Below, piece after piece: positions 38,912 through 49,616 of a DNA stretch of 64,000 nt (position 1 is the stretch's first letter; each line of letters starts with the position of its first letter). A model generated the notes under the pieces. That model was given only the letters and a program-made list of their open reading frames with translations, made no database searches and was not told the DNA's origin. The position numbers and the translations under genes were made by a program. This DNA is from Candidatus Altimarinota bacterium (lineage in GTDB: Bacteria > Patescibacteriota > Gracilibacteria > BD1-5 > UBA6164). The DNA is taken from assembly GCA_027019405.1 (NCBI GenBank), contig JALUWO010000020.1:45265-109264 (forward strand). The letters run 5' to 3'.

Positions 38912-40348
38912 ATGACAAAATATATACCAACTATATGACTTGAAGTGCACATGAGAATAAAATCAAAAACAAAAATGTTTTGTTCTTGTAAAAATGCAGT
39001 AGAATTAGCTTCAGAACCAAATATGAATGTTTGTCCTGTTTGTATGTGATTTCCTGGAATGCTTCCAGCTTTGAATAAAGAAGTTGTGAGATTATGACTT
39101 ATTTGAGGTATGGCTATGAATTGTGAAGTGAATAAAATTTCAAGATTTGATAGGAAAACATATTTTTATCCAGATAATCCAAATGCTTATCAAATAACTC
39201 AATTGTATGAACCAATAGTTTGAATTGGTAGTGTAAAGACAATAGTAGATTGAGAAATAAGAGAATTTTGAATACATCATATGCATCTAGAAAATGATGC
39301 TTGAAAATTAACTCATGCATGAAATACTACTCTTTGTGATTATAATAGAGCTTGAAGTCCATTAATGGAAATTGTTACTGATCCAGTTTTTCATACAAAA
39401 GAAGAAGTTATGGAATTTTTAAAAGAACTTCAAAAAATAATGAGAGCAGCTTGAGTATCTGATGCAGACATGGAAAAAGGGCAAATGAGAGCTGATGTAA
39501 ATATTTCAATAGCTCCAGAGTGAGCTAAAGAATGGGGGACAAGAACTGAAACTAAAAATGTAAATTCTTTTTCAGCTATTTGAAGAGTTATAGATCATGA
39601 AGTAAAAAGACAGAAAAAGATTATAGAAAAAGGTTGAGTAATTGATCAAGAAACTAGATGATGGAATGATGATACAGGTACATCAGTAACTCAAAGGTCT
39701 AAAGAAGATGCTATGGATTATAGATATTTTCCAGAACCAGATTTACTCCCAGTAGAACTTGATAATGAGTTTATAGAGGAAGCTAGAAAACAAATTCCAG
39801 AACTTCCAATAGAAAAAAGAATAAGATATCTTAATGACTTCAAACTTTCAGATGATGATGCAAGATTGTTAACTACTCAAAGGGATTTAAGTGAATATTT
39901 TGATGAACTTGTTAAGTTGACAAATGATGCAAAAAAATCTTGTAGTTATATTACAACAGTTTTACTTGCTTTGATGAAAGAAGATGAAGAAATAAAACAT
40001 TTAAGTGATTTAAAATTTGATATAAAAGAACTTGCAAAAGTCATAGAACTTGTAAATAAAGATGAACTTTCTTCAACTAATTCAAAACAAGTTATAGAAG
40101 AATTATTTAATAATTGATGAGAAACAGATATAATAGTTGATGAAAATAATCTAAGACAGAAAAATGACTTATGAGCATTAGAATCTATTGTAGATGAAGT
40201 TATAGCTAATAATGTAAAACAAGTAGAAGATTATAAGGCTTGAAATCAAAATATTTTTGGTTATTTTGTGGGGCAATGTATGAAAGCTTCAAAATGACAA
40301 TGAAATCCAAAAATATTTAATGAAATATTAAGAAAAAAATTAGGATAA
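38912..40348 (+). CDS. gatB: Aspartyl/glutamyl-tRNA amidotransferase subunit B
   Basis: 478 residues. The N-terminal cradle domain is textbook: [53 protein letters not shown], then [21 protein letters not shown] and [10 protein letters not shown]. The C-terminal helical and YqeY-like domains bind tRNA. With GatA and GatC (not in the window) it amidates Glu-tRNA-Gln or Asp-tRNA-Asn using glutamine. The zinc cysteines (CS, CPVC) are present. Many TGA glycines. Single gene with its own terminator. Confidence 0.96.
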
Positions 40349-40380
40349 AAAATAAGAGACTAAAAATCTCTTATTTTTTT
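40347..40380 (+). terminator. Terminator after gatB
   Basis: AAAAATAAGAGA with TCTCTTATTTTT, followed by more T; the stop codon overlaps the stem. Confidence 0.85.
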
Positions 40381-40476
40381 GCTTATGATTTAAAAATATG
40401 ATATTATGTATTTAGTTTATTGAATTTAGTTTATTTAAAACTAATAATACTTATTATAAAATATAAATACAAATAT

Positions 40477-42966
40477 ATGTTTTTAAGGAGATTTTCAAAT
40501 ATTTTTAGAAAGAATACAAAAAAAATACTTAGCTATATTTTTTTATCAGCTATGTTTTTTATGTTTTCATGATGAATAAATATATCAAATATTTCAAACT
40601 ACAATCAAAATACTAATTCAAATCTAGAAACTTTAAATTTAGAAATATCTTTTGATTCATATAAGGTTTATGCTACAGATAGATTTTCTTCTCCAACATT
40701 AATATCTGCATTATGAATTAATTCTTCAACTCCACAAACTAAAACTTCACAAGCTAAAACTCCACAAACTAATCCACAAACTAATGATTCTTGAACTAAT
40801 AAGGATTTTGTAAAATGGGCTAAAATATGGAATTGAGTTGTTGCTTGAATAAGTGCAATATTATGAGTATGAATATATTTAGCTACCTTATTGCTTGATC
40901 CATGATTTACAAGTTGAACATCATTTTGAATAAATACTAAGTTACATGCAATATGGATTTTAGTTTCAAATGTAGTTTATTTTATATTTGCTTTTCTTTT
41001 GATATGGATAGCTTTTATGAATATCATATGAAAATGAGATAAATGGGAACTTAAACAAGCTATGCCAAAATTTATAGTATGAGTACTAATTGTTCCATTT
41101 TCTTGGTTTTTTGTAAATCTTGTAGTAAGTCTTGCAAATATATTAACTTTTTCAGCTTTGGCTTTACCTGGAGATACTTTTTCTTGATATGAAACTGTTT
41201 TAAATAAAATACCTATTCCAACAACTTGTACATTGGATTTACATGAGTGAGCAAAAGAATGGTTAAAATGTGATCCTAAAATGACTAAAGATGGAGGAAC
41301 ACCAGATAATAATTTATGACAAATAACACATAATTCAGTATTTTGATTATTAATGAATTATTCTTATTGATTATTACATGTTGATACTTTACCAACAATA
41401 GATACAAATAATATTGCAACCTGAGTTATAAAATCTGTTGAGGATATGATTAGATATTTATTATTTAGTTGAATATTTATACTTGTTTATGGTATATTGA
41501 TAATAACATTAATTATAGTATTAATTGTTAGAGCTGTATGGCTCTGGATTTATCTGGCTTTATCCCCACTTTTTTGACTTGCATATTTTTTCTGAAAAGA
41601 TTGAGGTGGTGATTTAATGAAAAAATTTAATGTATCAGAGTTTATCTGACTTGCTATGGTTCCTGTTTATACAGTTTTAGCTTTGTCATTTTGATTTTTA
41701 TTTTTACATATGACAATGACTTGAATGACTGCTAAATCTTCAGGTACAAGTAGTCAATCTAATATGAAGATAGATAAAAATGGTATAAATATTGATTTAT
41801 GAAATGGTCATAATAGTAAATTAATTGTAAAATGATGATGAGCTTTTGCAAATTTATTAGTTGATTGAAAAAGTGCTTTTAAAGCTGTTTGAGATATTTG
41901 AGATAGTCAATTATGATTTGTAGGAACAATTTTTATGAATATATTCTGAGTAGTAGTTTTTCGGATTGCTATTATGGCAGCATTACAAGCTAGTACTATA
42001 ACTAAAGCAATTGTTGCACCAATCAAACAATTTGGTGATTCAGTATGATCACTTGTTTCCAAAGCACCAACTTATGCTCCTGTGTTTGGAGGACAAAGTA
42101 TGCAAAGTATGTCAAATATAGCTAGTAGTGCACAAACATATTATACTAGTACTCTGCCTTCAAAATCAGCATCAAAATTTATGTGAGACCATAATTTATT
42201 TTGAAATAAATGAGAATTAACATCTGCTATTGCTGATTTAAAACAAGTAGTTTCATGAAATAAGACAGTAAATCAAGATATTTTAGATAAAGCAAATGAA
42301 GCAATGAAGAAAGCTTGAAATGCAAATAATGCTCGGCAACAAAAAGATTTGGTTTGACAATTAAAAATAATAGCTGGAAGGCTAGATGTAAGTAAGAATA
42401 TAATAGAAAATTGATGAAAGAATAAAGATTGATATCTTAAGTTATTGAAAGCAATTGATCTTAAGGTTGAAAATTGAAATTGAAGATATTGAGAAGATTT
42501 TTTGAAGAATTTTAAGGCACAAAATAATTGATGAGCATATCCAGAAGGCTCATATAATGCAACTTATAATGCAAAAAGTCCACAAGATATATCTGTTAGT
42601 CCAAAAATAGAACAGGTTTCTAAGAATTATGATTTATCAACATGAAATTGAAGAATAAATATATGAAATAATACTATAAATGTAAAAGTTGATGAAAATT
42701 GAAATGTTACTTGAATTATTAAATCAGATGAAGATAGTTTTGCTAAATATATTATAAAAAATATTCATTCAGAAAATGCATTAAAAGATTTTATGGGTGA
42801 AGTTAATATAAATGATACTATACTTTATAAAGCAATTGAAGATTATTTATATAAAGATAAAAAATGAAATATATATTATGTTCAAAATTCTAAAATAGCT
42901 TCTGGATTAGGTTATGAAAAAGCTAGTATAGATGATTTTAAAAATAAGATTTGAAAAAAGAAATAA
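40477..42966 (+). CDS. Polytopic membrane protein, VirB6/TrbL-like
   Basis: 829 residues. A signal-like N-terminal helix (KILSYIFLSAMFFMFSG) and a Thr/Gln/Pro-rich linker lead to about seven membrane helices between residues 115 and 520. Small-residue-rich helices and a conserved Trp-rich RAVWLWIYLALSPLFGLAYF segment resemble VirB6/TrbL, the inner-membrane channel protein of type IV secretion. The last ~300 residues are soluble and Asn/Lys-rich. Proteins of this design accompany ATPases and pilus genes in other CPR genomes, but none are adjacent here. Role in DNA or protein transfer across cells is inference. Extremely TGA-rich, so native. Confidence 0.65.
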
Positions 42967-42991
42967 AAAAACAGGCAAAGCCTGTTTTTTT
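42966..42991 (+). terminator. Terminator after the VirB6-like gene
   Basis: AAAACAGGC with GCCTGTTTT and a long T run. Confidence 0.9.
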
Positions 42992-43013
42992 ATTTTTTAT
43001 TTTTTATTTTTTT

Positions 43014-43086
43014 TACCCCCAGGATTTGTAATTAAGTTTAAATCCTCATTCCTAGCCCCTCTCCTGAAAGAGAGGGGGATTTATTT
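43014..43086. repeat. Intergenic GC-rich repeat element (copy A)
   Basis: Contains CCCCCAGGATTT followed by CCCCTCTC-ctgaaa-GAGAGGGG (43056-43077). The same two modules occur in copy B at 43636-43768, and the second module has a relative inside hemW. Its GC content stands out sharply. Confidence 0.8.
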
Positions 43087-43142
43087 GCAAAAAATTATGA
43101 AAATATTATAATTAGTTAAGATTAAAATATAATTTTGAAATT

Positions 43143-43358
43143 ATGACATCAATTAGATTAGAAATTTCTGAAGAAATAAGAAAAAAACTTTGATTATGAG
43201 AGGTAGTTTCATATGAAAATTTAATAGTAAAAACTATTTGAAGAGAATATATTTCACCAGATTTAAATTTTATTAACTATTCTGATATGTCTGAAAAACA
43301 TAAAAAAGAGTTTGATAAATTAGAGAATATTAATAAGGATGATTTATTAAATATATAA
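43143..43358 (+). CDS. Probable antitoxin of RelE/ParE-type module
   Basis: 71 residues: TSIRLEISEEIRKKLGLGEV, then a charged C-terminal region. The start recalls ribbon-helix-helix or swapped-hairpin antitoxins, but the family is not sure. The toxin-like gene begins 2 bp after its stop. TGA glycines occur (LGLGEV, IGREY), so it is expressed in the native code. Confidence 0.6.
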
Positions 43359-43360
43359 TT

Positions 43361-43615
43361 ATGTTAAAAATAAATAATATATTTGAAACTAAATGAGTTT
43401 TTGAATTTCTTGAAAAAAGGTGATTAATAAATCAGTATAAAAAATCAAAATCATATATTTTAGCCTGAATTTATTGAAAAACTGACTTAAAAATCAGAAA
43501 ACCAAAAGAAAAGTGAGAATATAGTTTTAGAATAAATAAACAATTTAGGGCTTTTGGAAAAATAGATAATTGAGATTTAATAATTTATATTATTGATAAT
43601 CATCAAAATTTTTAA
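43361..43615 (+). CDS. RelE/ParE-type toxin
   Basis: 84 residues. The ending YSFRINKQFRAFGKIDNGDL then IIYIIDNHQNF is the RelE/ParE superfamily C-terminal sheet, including the F-R-I-N-x-x-(F/Y)-R core and final DNHxN segment close to HigB proteins. RelE/HigB toxins cut mRNA on the ribosome, ParE toxins poison gyrase; which applies is unclear. Operon with the gene upstream; an inverted repeat follows as terminator. Confidence 0.75.
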
Positions 43616-43635
43616 AAAAAGAAATAAATATAAAT

Positions 43636-43680
43636 AACCCCAGGATTTAGTTACTTAAATTAAAACACAATCCTGGGGTT
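43636..43680 (+). repeat. Inverted repeat after the toxin gene, part of repeat copy B
   Basis: AACCCCAGGATT and AATCCTGGGGTT form a perfect 12-bp inverted repeat with a 21-bp loop. It shares CCCCAGGATTT with copy A at 43014. It may serve as terminator for the toxin operon. Confidence 0.8.
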
Positions 43681-43699
43681 GTTTAATTAAGTTTTCTAG

Positions 43700-43768
43700 T
43701 TTCAAGTCCTCATCCCTAGCCTAAGGTCTTCACCCCTAGCCCCTCTCATTCAGGAGAGGGGGATTTTA
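43700..43768. repeat. Intergenic GC-rich repeat element (copy B)
   Basis: Two imperfect direct copies of a TCCTCATCCCTAGC-like unit lead to CCCCTCTC-attcag-GAGAGGGG (43740-43761), the module shared with copy A and hemW. No coding sequence is visible between 43616 and 43834. Confidence 0.8.
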
Positions 43769-43834
43769 AAGTTAGTTTGATTTCTTGGGGATTTTGGGTA
43801 GAATGTAGTAGATTAATTTTTAAATAAATCAATT

Positions 43835-44011
43835 ATGTTAACAAAAGAAAATATAGAAAAATTAAAAGAAGAATGATATGCTTCTAAGGATATAGAAAAC
43901 ATTATCAAATGATTAGAAGAATTGAAAAAATGAAATACTTTATCAGAATTTTGCTCTTCAGTTTATTCTGAAATAAATAATTCTTTAAAGAAAAAAGAAT
44001 GTATAGTGTAA
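43835..44011 (+). CDS. Small helical protein, antitoxin-like orphan
   Basis: 58 residues: KENIEKLKEEGYASKDIENI followed by IKGLEELKKGNT. The helical pattern and size fit small antitoxins. An overlapping ATG at 43999 opens a short frame, MYSVKYSKNSKIKFTGNTKI, like the first strand of a RelE/ParE toxin, but it stops at 44073 after 24 residues. The pair may therefore be a truncated toxin-antitoxin module cut by the neighbouring ATPase gene. TGA glycines are used. Confidence in function is low. Confidence 0.5.
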
Positions 44012-44073
44012 AGTATTCAAAAAATAGCAAGATTAAATTTACTTGAAATACAAAGATTTATAGCACAATGTAA
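43999..44073 (+). pseudogene. Possible truncated toxin start
   Basis: A 24-residue frame overlapping the end of the orphan antitoxin-like gene, beginning MYSVKYSKNSK. Start overlap and sequence resemble the onset of RelE/ParE toxins, but no fold could form at this length. Confidence 0.25.
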
Positions 44074-44074
44074 T

Positions 44075-45328
44075 TTATATTTCCATCAAAAACTCTTCCA
44101 ACTCCACAATCTTAACTTCATCATACTGTAATTTTTTAATTCACAAATTTTCTATACTATTAACTATTAGATACCTAGAAATATTTTCATCTATATTTTC
44201 TCATGATTTTGATAGAGTAGGGAAGTAAGGAATTTTATTTAGTTTATTTATTTCTTTTTTAAGTTCTTGTTTACTTTCAGCTTTTGATATATGTAAATAT
44301 ATTTTTTCTATTTTTTTTCTATTTTTTTCTTCTACAAAATCTTTTTTCTTTGCATAAAAATTGAATTCAAATTTTCAATTTATTCCTGATTTTATTTTAT
44401 ATCAAGTTTTATCAAGTTCATTAAAAACTATATTTTCTATTGCTACTTGCTTTTTTGTGCTGAAATAATTGAAACTATTTCTTATTCATAAATCTGAAAA
44501 ATAGTATTTTGCCTTTGCTTTTATAGTTTTTTCTTTTTTAAAATCATAACTATAAACTCTTTTTATAAGTTTTGAATTTAGTAAGAAATCAATGTATTCT
44601 ATTATTGTTATAAGTGATATTTTTATATTATTACTTATATCTCTATGCAATTCTCTTAAAGTTATTTTTTTGTTTAATAATGATAAAAATGTAATAGTTT
44701 GATTTAATAAAAATATATTTTTAATTGAATAGATTTCAATTAAATCTTTTAAAATAATTTGATTTTTTTGATTTTCTAGTAAGTTGATTTTTATTTTTTT
44801 ATTGTTTATAAGGATTGTATTTTCATTGTCTCAAAAAATTAAAAAATCATTTATATTATAATTATTTTCAAGTTTTTGTTTTATTTTATAATATCTAGGA
44901 TTTTTTATTTCTATTTTTGGTTTTGAAGGGATAGATATATTATTATCTATTATAATTATTTTATATCAACTTTTATAAAATTTTGATATAAAAATTTTTA
45001 TATTATCTATCTTTGATATATTTTCCAAAACTATATAATCAGCTTTTGAATATGTTAGAGTAAATTCTTTTATTAAACTAGTTAATTCTATATCAGATTT
45101 TATTTTATTGTTAAAATCTAGATTTTTGTTAAAGTAAAAGATATTATTTTGTGAATTATTTATACTTAAGTTTATATATGAAGTTTTATTTATAGAGTTT
45201 AATCAATTTATAGTTATAAGTTTTTCTTTTTTTATAGAAGTTTTTATATTATTTATAGTTTCATTGTTATAAAAAAAGGATTCTGAGTTATTAAAAAAAG
45301 AATTATTTATTTTTAGTATTTCTTGCAT
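44075..45328 (-). CDS. DUF4143-type ATPase with degenerate P-loop
   Basis: 417 residues in the layout of AAA-like ATPases with C-terminal DUF4143: a short ATPase half, then a winged-helix segment (ITLRELHRDISNNIKISLITI, IIEYIDFLLNSKLIKRVYSY) and KAKAKYYFSDLGIRNSF, then a nuclease-like fold end. The expected GxxxxGKT Walker A reads NGLNSINKTSY, lacking the glycine before the lysine, and Walker B is weak. It is therefore a decayed or very divergent member. Such proteins are common in archaea and CPR, often near toxin-antitoxin genes as here, but their role is unclear. Mostly Asn/Ile/Lys codons with few TGA glycines. Confidence 0.7.
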
Positions 45329-45445
45329 ATTTGTATAATTTATATATTACAAAAATATTATAAAATACACTTTATTTATTTTATTTAAAAAGTAAAGTAA
45401 AAATAAATTTGATTTAATGTAAATATTTATATTATTATAAGCAAT

Positions 45446-45533
45446 AAAAAAAGACTCCCTTTAGTTAGGGAGCTTATAATAAAAGCTAAGGAGTAATGGT
45501 GGCTCCATTTGTTAGCCCAGAGATTTTTTCTCC
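45446..45533 (-). ncRNA. Candidate small structured RNA
   Basis: On the minus strand an extended -10 box TGATATAAT (45548-45540) is followed by about 85 nt with nested stems (GCTAA/TTAGC enclosing GGAG/CTCC, plus GAGA-n-CTC) and ends in CTCCCT-n6-AGGGAG with seven T. No convincing reading frame fits; a 15-codon frame MEPPLLLSFYYKLPN ends inside the terminator. The region between the ATPase and methyltransferase genes otherwise holds nothing. Confidence 0.45.
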
Positions 45534-45611
45534 TCCTACATTATATCATATGTTGTAGCATAGATTATATTGTAGTAAGAGAGATTATTTTATTTTAAAA
45601 GTCAATAAAAA

Positions 45612-46301
45612 ATGTCAGTTGATTATAATAAATTTGCAAAAACTTTTTCTAAATCAAGAAAAAATATGAAATGGGAAGAAATAGATTATTTTATATCTTT
45701 CCTAGATTCTAAAATAGATATATCAATCTTGGATATTTGATGTGGGAATTGAAGATTTTTGTGAGTTTTAAAAGATAAAAGTATAGATACAAAAAATTAT
45801 TTATGAGTTGATTTATCAGACTGACTTTTGCAAGAGGCAAAAAATATCTATACTGAAAATAATTTTTTGCAGCTAAATATGTTAGATTTAGATAAAATCC
45901 CCCTATCTAAATCTTTCCCCCCAAGGGAGAAAGACTTATTTGATTATATATTTTTTATAGCTAGTTTTCATCATTTAGATAATTTAAAAGATAGGTTTAA
46001 AGTATTAAAAAAAGCAAAAAAATTATTAAAAAATAGTTGAAAAATTTTTATGACAAATTGGGCCTTAAATAGTGAACTAAATAATAAAAAATATAAAAAT
46101 TCTATAATTTCTTGAACTGATAATAAATTTTGAAGTTTAGATTATAATATAAAAATATGAGAATATAATAGATATTATCATTGTTTCAGTTTAGATGAAT
46201 TAAGTTATTTATTTGAAGAAGTTTGATTTGAGGTAATTGAAAATAAATTATTTGAAAACAATAGGAATTTTATTTCTATTATACAAAAAAAATGAGATTA
46301 A
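45612..46301 (+). CDS. Class I SAM methyltransferase, Trm9-like
   Basis: 229 residues. The SAM-binding motif is LDIGCGNGRFLG; motif II region NYLGVDLSDGLL, FFIASFHHLD is motif IV. The end, NRYYHCFSLDELSYLFEEVG, resembles Trm9/ALKBH8-type tRNA wobble-uridine methyltransferases, where a YYHxF segment sits at the active site. Substrate therefore probably tRNA, not certain. A GC-rich palindrome in frame codes for SKSFPPREKDLF in the middle. Several TGA glycines, no Shine-Dalgarno. The last codons lie in a bidirectional terminator. Confidence 0.8.
45912..45934. repeat. GC-rich palindrome inside the methyltransferase gene
   Basis: TCTTTC-c-CCC and GGG-a-GAAAGA pair around a 3-bp loop, in frame. 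It is the only C/G-rich stretch in this gene and resembles the elements in hemW in kind. Confidence 0.65.
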
Positions 46302-46317
46302 AATCTCATTTTTTTAT
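46284..46317. terminator. Bidirectional terminator
   Basis: AAAATGAGATT with AATCTCATTTT, A and T runs on both sides, shared by the methyltransferase and the opposing pilin gene. Both stop codons are within it. Confidence 0.85.
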
Positions 46318-47120
46318 TGTGCAAAATCAGTTACAGCATAAGGAACACCATAATTATCTTGATTACTATCATTATTTTCTTCACTTCAATTTGTTAGTCA
46401 GATTAATGTATTTGGACATTTATCTGCATCTTCATAACAAGATTGTTTATCATAATCTCAAACAATTTTTGTTATATATTTATCACTTCATTGTTTTTTT
46501 ATAGTAAATGCTATATTGTAAGCATTTGCTTGATAGTTTGAATTCCAATCTCAATCTCATTTATTTTTTTTGTATGTAGCATATACATATCTACCAATTC
46601 ATAAATCAATCATTTTTCAGATTTTTCAACCTCATATATCATTTACTTTTATATCTCATACTTCTGGATCATATAAATCTTTTGTAAGGTATTTTTTAGT
46701 TAATGTTGCTTGAGATATTATTCATTTAGCTCAGATTTGTCTTTTATGAGTTCAACTAGCCCATGCTCATGTTCAATATACTCTACCTCATCATACAGAG
46801 CTAGATTTAACTGTTGCTATTTCTTCTCAGTTCATAGTAACAATTATTTTATTTGAAGGAGTTGCTGTAGATCAAGTATCATATCACCATAGATTTGTTG
46901 AAGATTTTTCTGGAGATGTAGCAGGATAACTTCATTTATCAGCTTTATATTGTTGTAGAGAAGTTTCAATTGTAGATACATCTTGTATTTTTCTTCAAGC
47001 TACAGCTTTATCAACAGCTCATCAGAAATTTTGGTAAGCTACAACAGATATAATAGAAAGTATTGTAATAACAACTAGCAGTTCTACTAGAGTAAATGCT
47101 TTATTTTTTGTTAATTTCAT
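46314..47120 (-). CDS. Type IV prepilin
   Basis: 268 residues with a classic prepilin start: a short basic leader MKLTKNKA, then FTLVELLVVITILSIISVVA with Phe 9 as first mature residue and Glu at mature position 5. The residue before the cleavage site is Ala instead of Gly. The soluble part is glycine-rich (many TGA), with Trp and Tyr and a single C-terminal Cys pair (CYEDADKC). Large for a major pilin, so probably a minor or specialised pilin, assembled by machinery not in this window. It may serve in attachment to other cells or DNA uptake. Confidence 0.88.
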
Positions 47121-47248
47121 ATATTTAAAAATTAGAAATAATATATATAATTTTATATTATTTATTTTTTTAAAATAAACAAGAAAATTTTTGAAAATAA
47201 AAGCTTTAATTGTATAATGAATTAAAATTATTTATTTTACAATAAAAT

Positions 47249-49546
47249 ATGTGAGAAAATAAACAAGAAATAAAAGAATATGATTATTCTATACTTGAGA
47301 AAAAGATATGTTCTATTATTGATAAGGTTCAAAAATACATGACTTATTATGATAGAGATTATATAAAAAAAGAAATTTTTAAAGCTTATAATTATGCAAA
47401 AGAAGCTCATAAAAATCAAAAAAGATTATCAGGAGATCCATACATAATTCATCCTGTTGAGGCAACTTTATATTTGATGAAACTAAAACCAGATATTTTT
47501 ACTATTCAAGCTTGTTTATTGCATGATGTAATAGAAGATACACCCAAAACAGCAGAAGATATAGAAAAAGATTTTTGAGAAACTGTTGCTTTTTTATGTG
47601 AATGAATGGAAAAATTATCAAAAGTAAGATATTCTTGAGAAGATAGGACTATTGGAAGTTTGAGAAAGATGTTTATTGCTATGGCAGAAGATTTAAGGGT
47701 TGTTTTTATAAAACTTGCAGATAGATTGCATAATATGAGAACTCTTAAATTTCATCCAAATCAAGAAAAAAGGGAAAGAATTGCTCTTGAAACTTTAAAT
47801 ATATATGCTCCTATTGCTGATAGATTAGGTCTTTATGAATTTAAAAATGCTTTAGAGGAAGAATGTTTTAAAATTCTTGAACCAGAGGATTATGAAAAAA
47901 TAAAAAATGAATTAGCAGAATTGAAGCCTTCTATGGAATCATTTTTGAAAAATGCAGAATCTGAAATTGAAAAATTATTAAAAGAGTGATGAATAAAAAA
48001 TTATGAAGTTGATTTTAGAGTAAAGTCAGTTTATTCTATTTATAAAAAAATGCAGAAAAAATGACTTGATTCAATAAAAACACTTTATGATTTGTTTGGT
48101 ATTAGAGTTATAGTTGAAGATGAAACTACTTGTTATAGAGTTTTATGAATGATACATAAAAATTGGACTCCTTTACCTAAAAGATTTAAAGATTATATTG
48201 CATTACCAAAATTAAATTGATATAAATCATTGCATACTACAGTTATTTGATTATTGAAAGATTTTAGAAAGCAACCAACTGAAATTCAGATAAAAACTTA
48301 TGAAATGAAAGAATATTCTGATATATGAGTAGCTGCTCATTTTGAATATAAAGAAAGATGATCAAAAGTTGCACAAGATATAAATTGGGTAAAAGAATTG
48401 AAAGAGTTAACTGAAAGTATGGAAAATAATGAATTTGAAAATTCATTAAAAATTGATGTTTTTAAAGATAGAATCTTTGTTTTTACTCCAAAATGAGAAT
48501 TAATTAATCTTCCAGCTAGTTCTACTCCTATTGATTTTGCATATTATGTACATAGTGACTTATGAGATCATATAAGTATAGCTAAAATAAATTGAGTAGT
48601 TAGAACATTAGATAAGGAATTGCATAATTGAGATATTATAGAGATAATAACTGATAAAAATAAAAAACCTAATCCTTTTCGGTTATCTTTTATAAAAACA
48701 GCAAAAGCAAGACATAGAATTAAATCATTTTTGAAAAAAGAAAATAAAGAATTATATAGAGATAGATGAAAAGAAATACTTAATAAATATTTAGAAAAAT
48801 CTTGATTACCTATACTTGATAAAGATTTATCAGTTTTGAAAAGGTTGGATGGTAGAGAGTATAATATGGAAGAAAGATGGCAGATCTTAGAACAAATAGG
48901 GAATTTTTCAACTACTGCATCTTCTGTTTTTAAAAGGATTTTAAAATCAACTCCAAGTCTTTGAGATAAACTTGAATGAGAATCTTCTTCAATGTTTAAA
49001 AAAATTCTTAATACATTTAAATTTAGTAATGATTCTAAAAAAGAAAATAAAAAAATAATCAAAGATGATAAAAAAGAAGATAAAAAACAAAAAATAGTTA
49101 TTTGATGAGAAGATGAACTTCCTTATAGATTATGAAATTGTATTAAATCTAAAATCCCAAAACAAATTGTTGCTCATATAAATAATAAATGAGTTATAAC
49201 AATTCATAGAAGAGATTGTGAAACATTAAAAGAAGTAAATAAAGATAGATTACTTTCTGCTTATCTAGATTGAACACAATGAGATTTTCTAGAAGTTAGT
49301 ATAGTTTTTACTGTCTTAAATAGAAAATGAATATTAAAAGAAATTTCAGATATATTATATGTTATGGATATAAACATAGAAGAAATTAATTTTAAGAAGT
49401 TATCAAAAAATAAATGAGATATAAGTTTTATATTAAATATTCCTGATTATGATTATTTAATAATTGATAGAATGATAGATAGAATGAAAAATAATTTAAA
49501 ATCAAATTTATTGTGAGTTAAAGTAAAACATTTAAATGAAAAATAA
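47249..49546 (+). CDS. RelA/SpoT bifunctional (p)ppGpp synthetase/hydrolase
   Basis: 765 residues in full Rel order. HD hydrolase domain: HPVEATLY, LLHDVIEDT, FIKLADRLHNMRTL; then the synthetase domain: RVKSVYSIYKKMQKK, LFGIRVIV, LPKLNGYKSLHTTV, QIKTYEM; TGS domain IFVFTPKGELINLPA; zinc-finger-like region with C-x-HRRDC; and a C-terminal ACT domain. Both active sites are intact, so it should make and degrade the alarmone. The loop between TGS and the C-terminal domain is Lys-rich and elongated. Start ATG at 47249 is followed by a TGA codon. Own terminator downstream. Confidence 0.95.
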
Positions 49547-49575
49547 GATGAACTTAAGTTCATCTTATTTTTTTA
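49541..49575 (+). terminator. Terminator after rel/spoT
   Basis: AAATAAGATGAACTT with its exact complement (15 bp, no loop bases) then a T run. Confidence 0.85.
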
Positions 49576-49579
49576 TAAT

Positions 49580-49611
49580 AAAAAAACTCTTAAATTTTTA
49601 AGAGTTTTTAA
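49580..49611 (-). terminator. Terminator of rpsO
   Basis: AAAAACTCTTAAA with TTTAAGAGTTTTT, T run on the minus strand. Confidence 0.85.
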
Positions 49612-49616
49612 TTGGA

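Noticed and set aside
43014..43768. Possible CRISPR array from the GC-rich repeats
   Set aside because: Only two irregularly spaced copies with unrelated sequence between them, no constant spacer length and no cas genes.
45446..45533. 15-codon peptide gene (MEPPLLLSFYYKLPN)
   Set aside because: The Shine-Dalgarno-like GGAGGAG is too far from its ATG and the frame ends inside the terminator; a structured RNA fits better.
48568..49062. 164-residue minus-strand frame inside rel/spoT
   Set aside because: Lies wholly in a conserved coding region on the plus strand; no motif or start signal.
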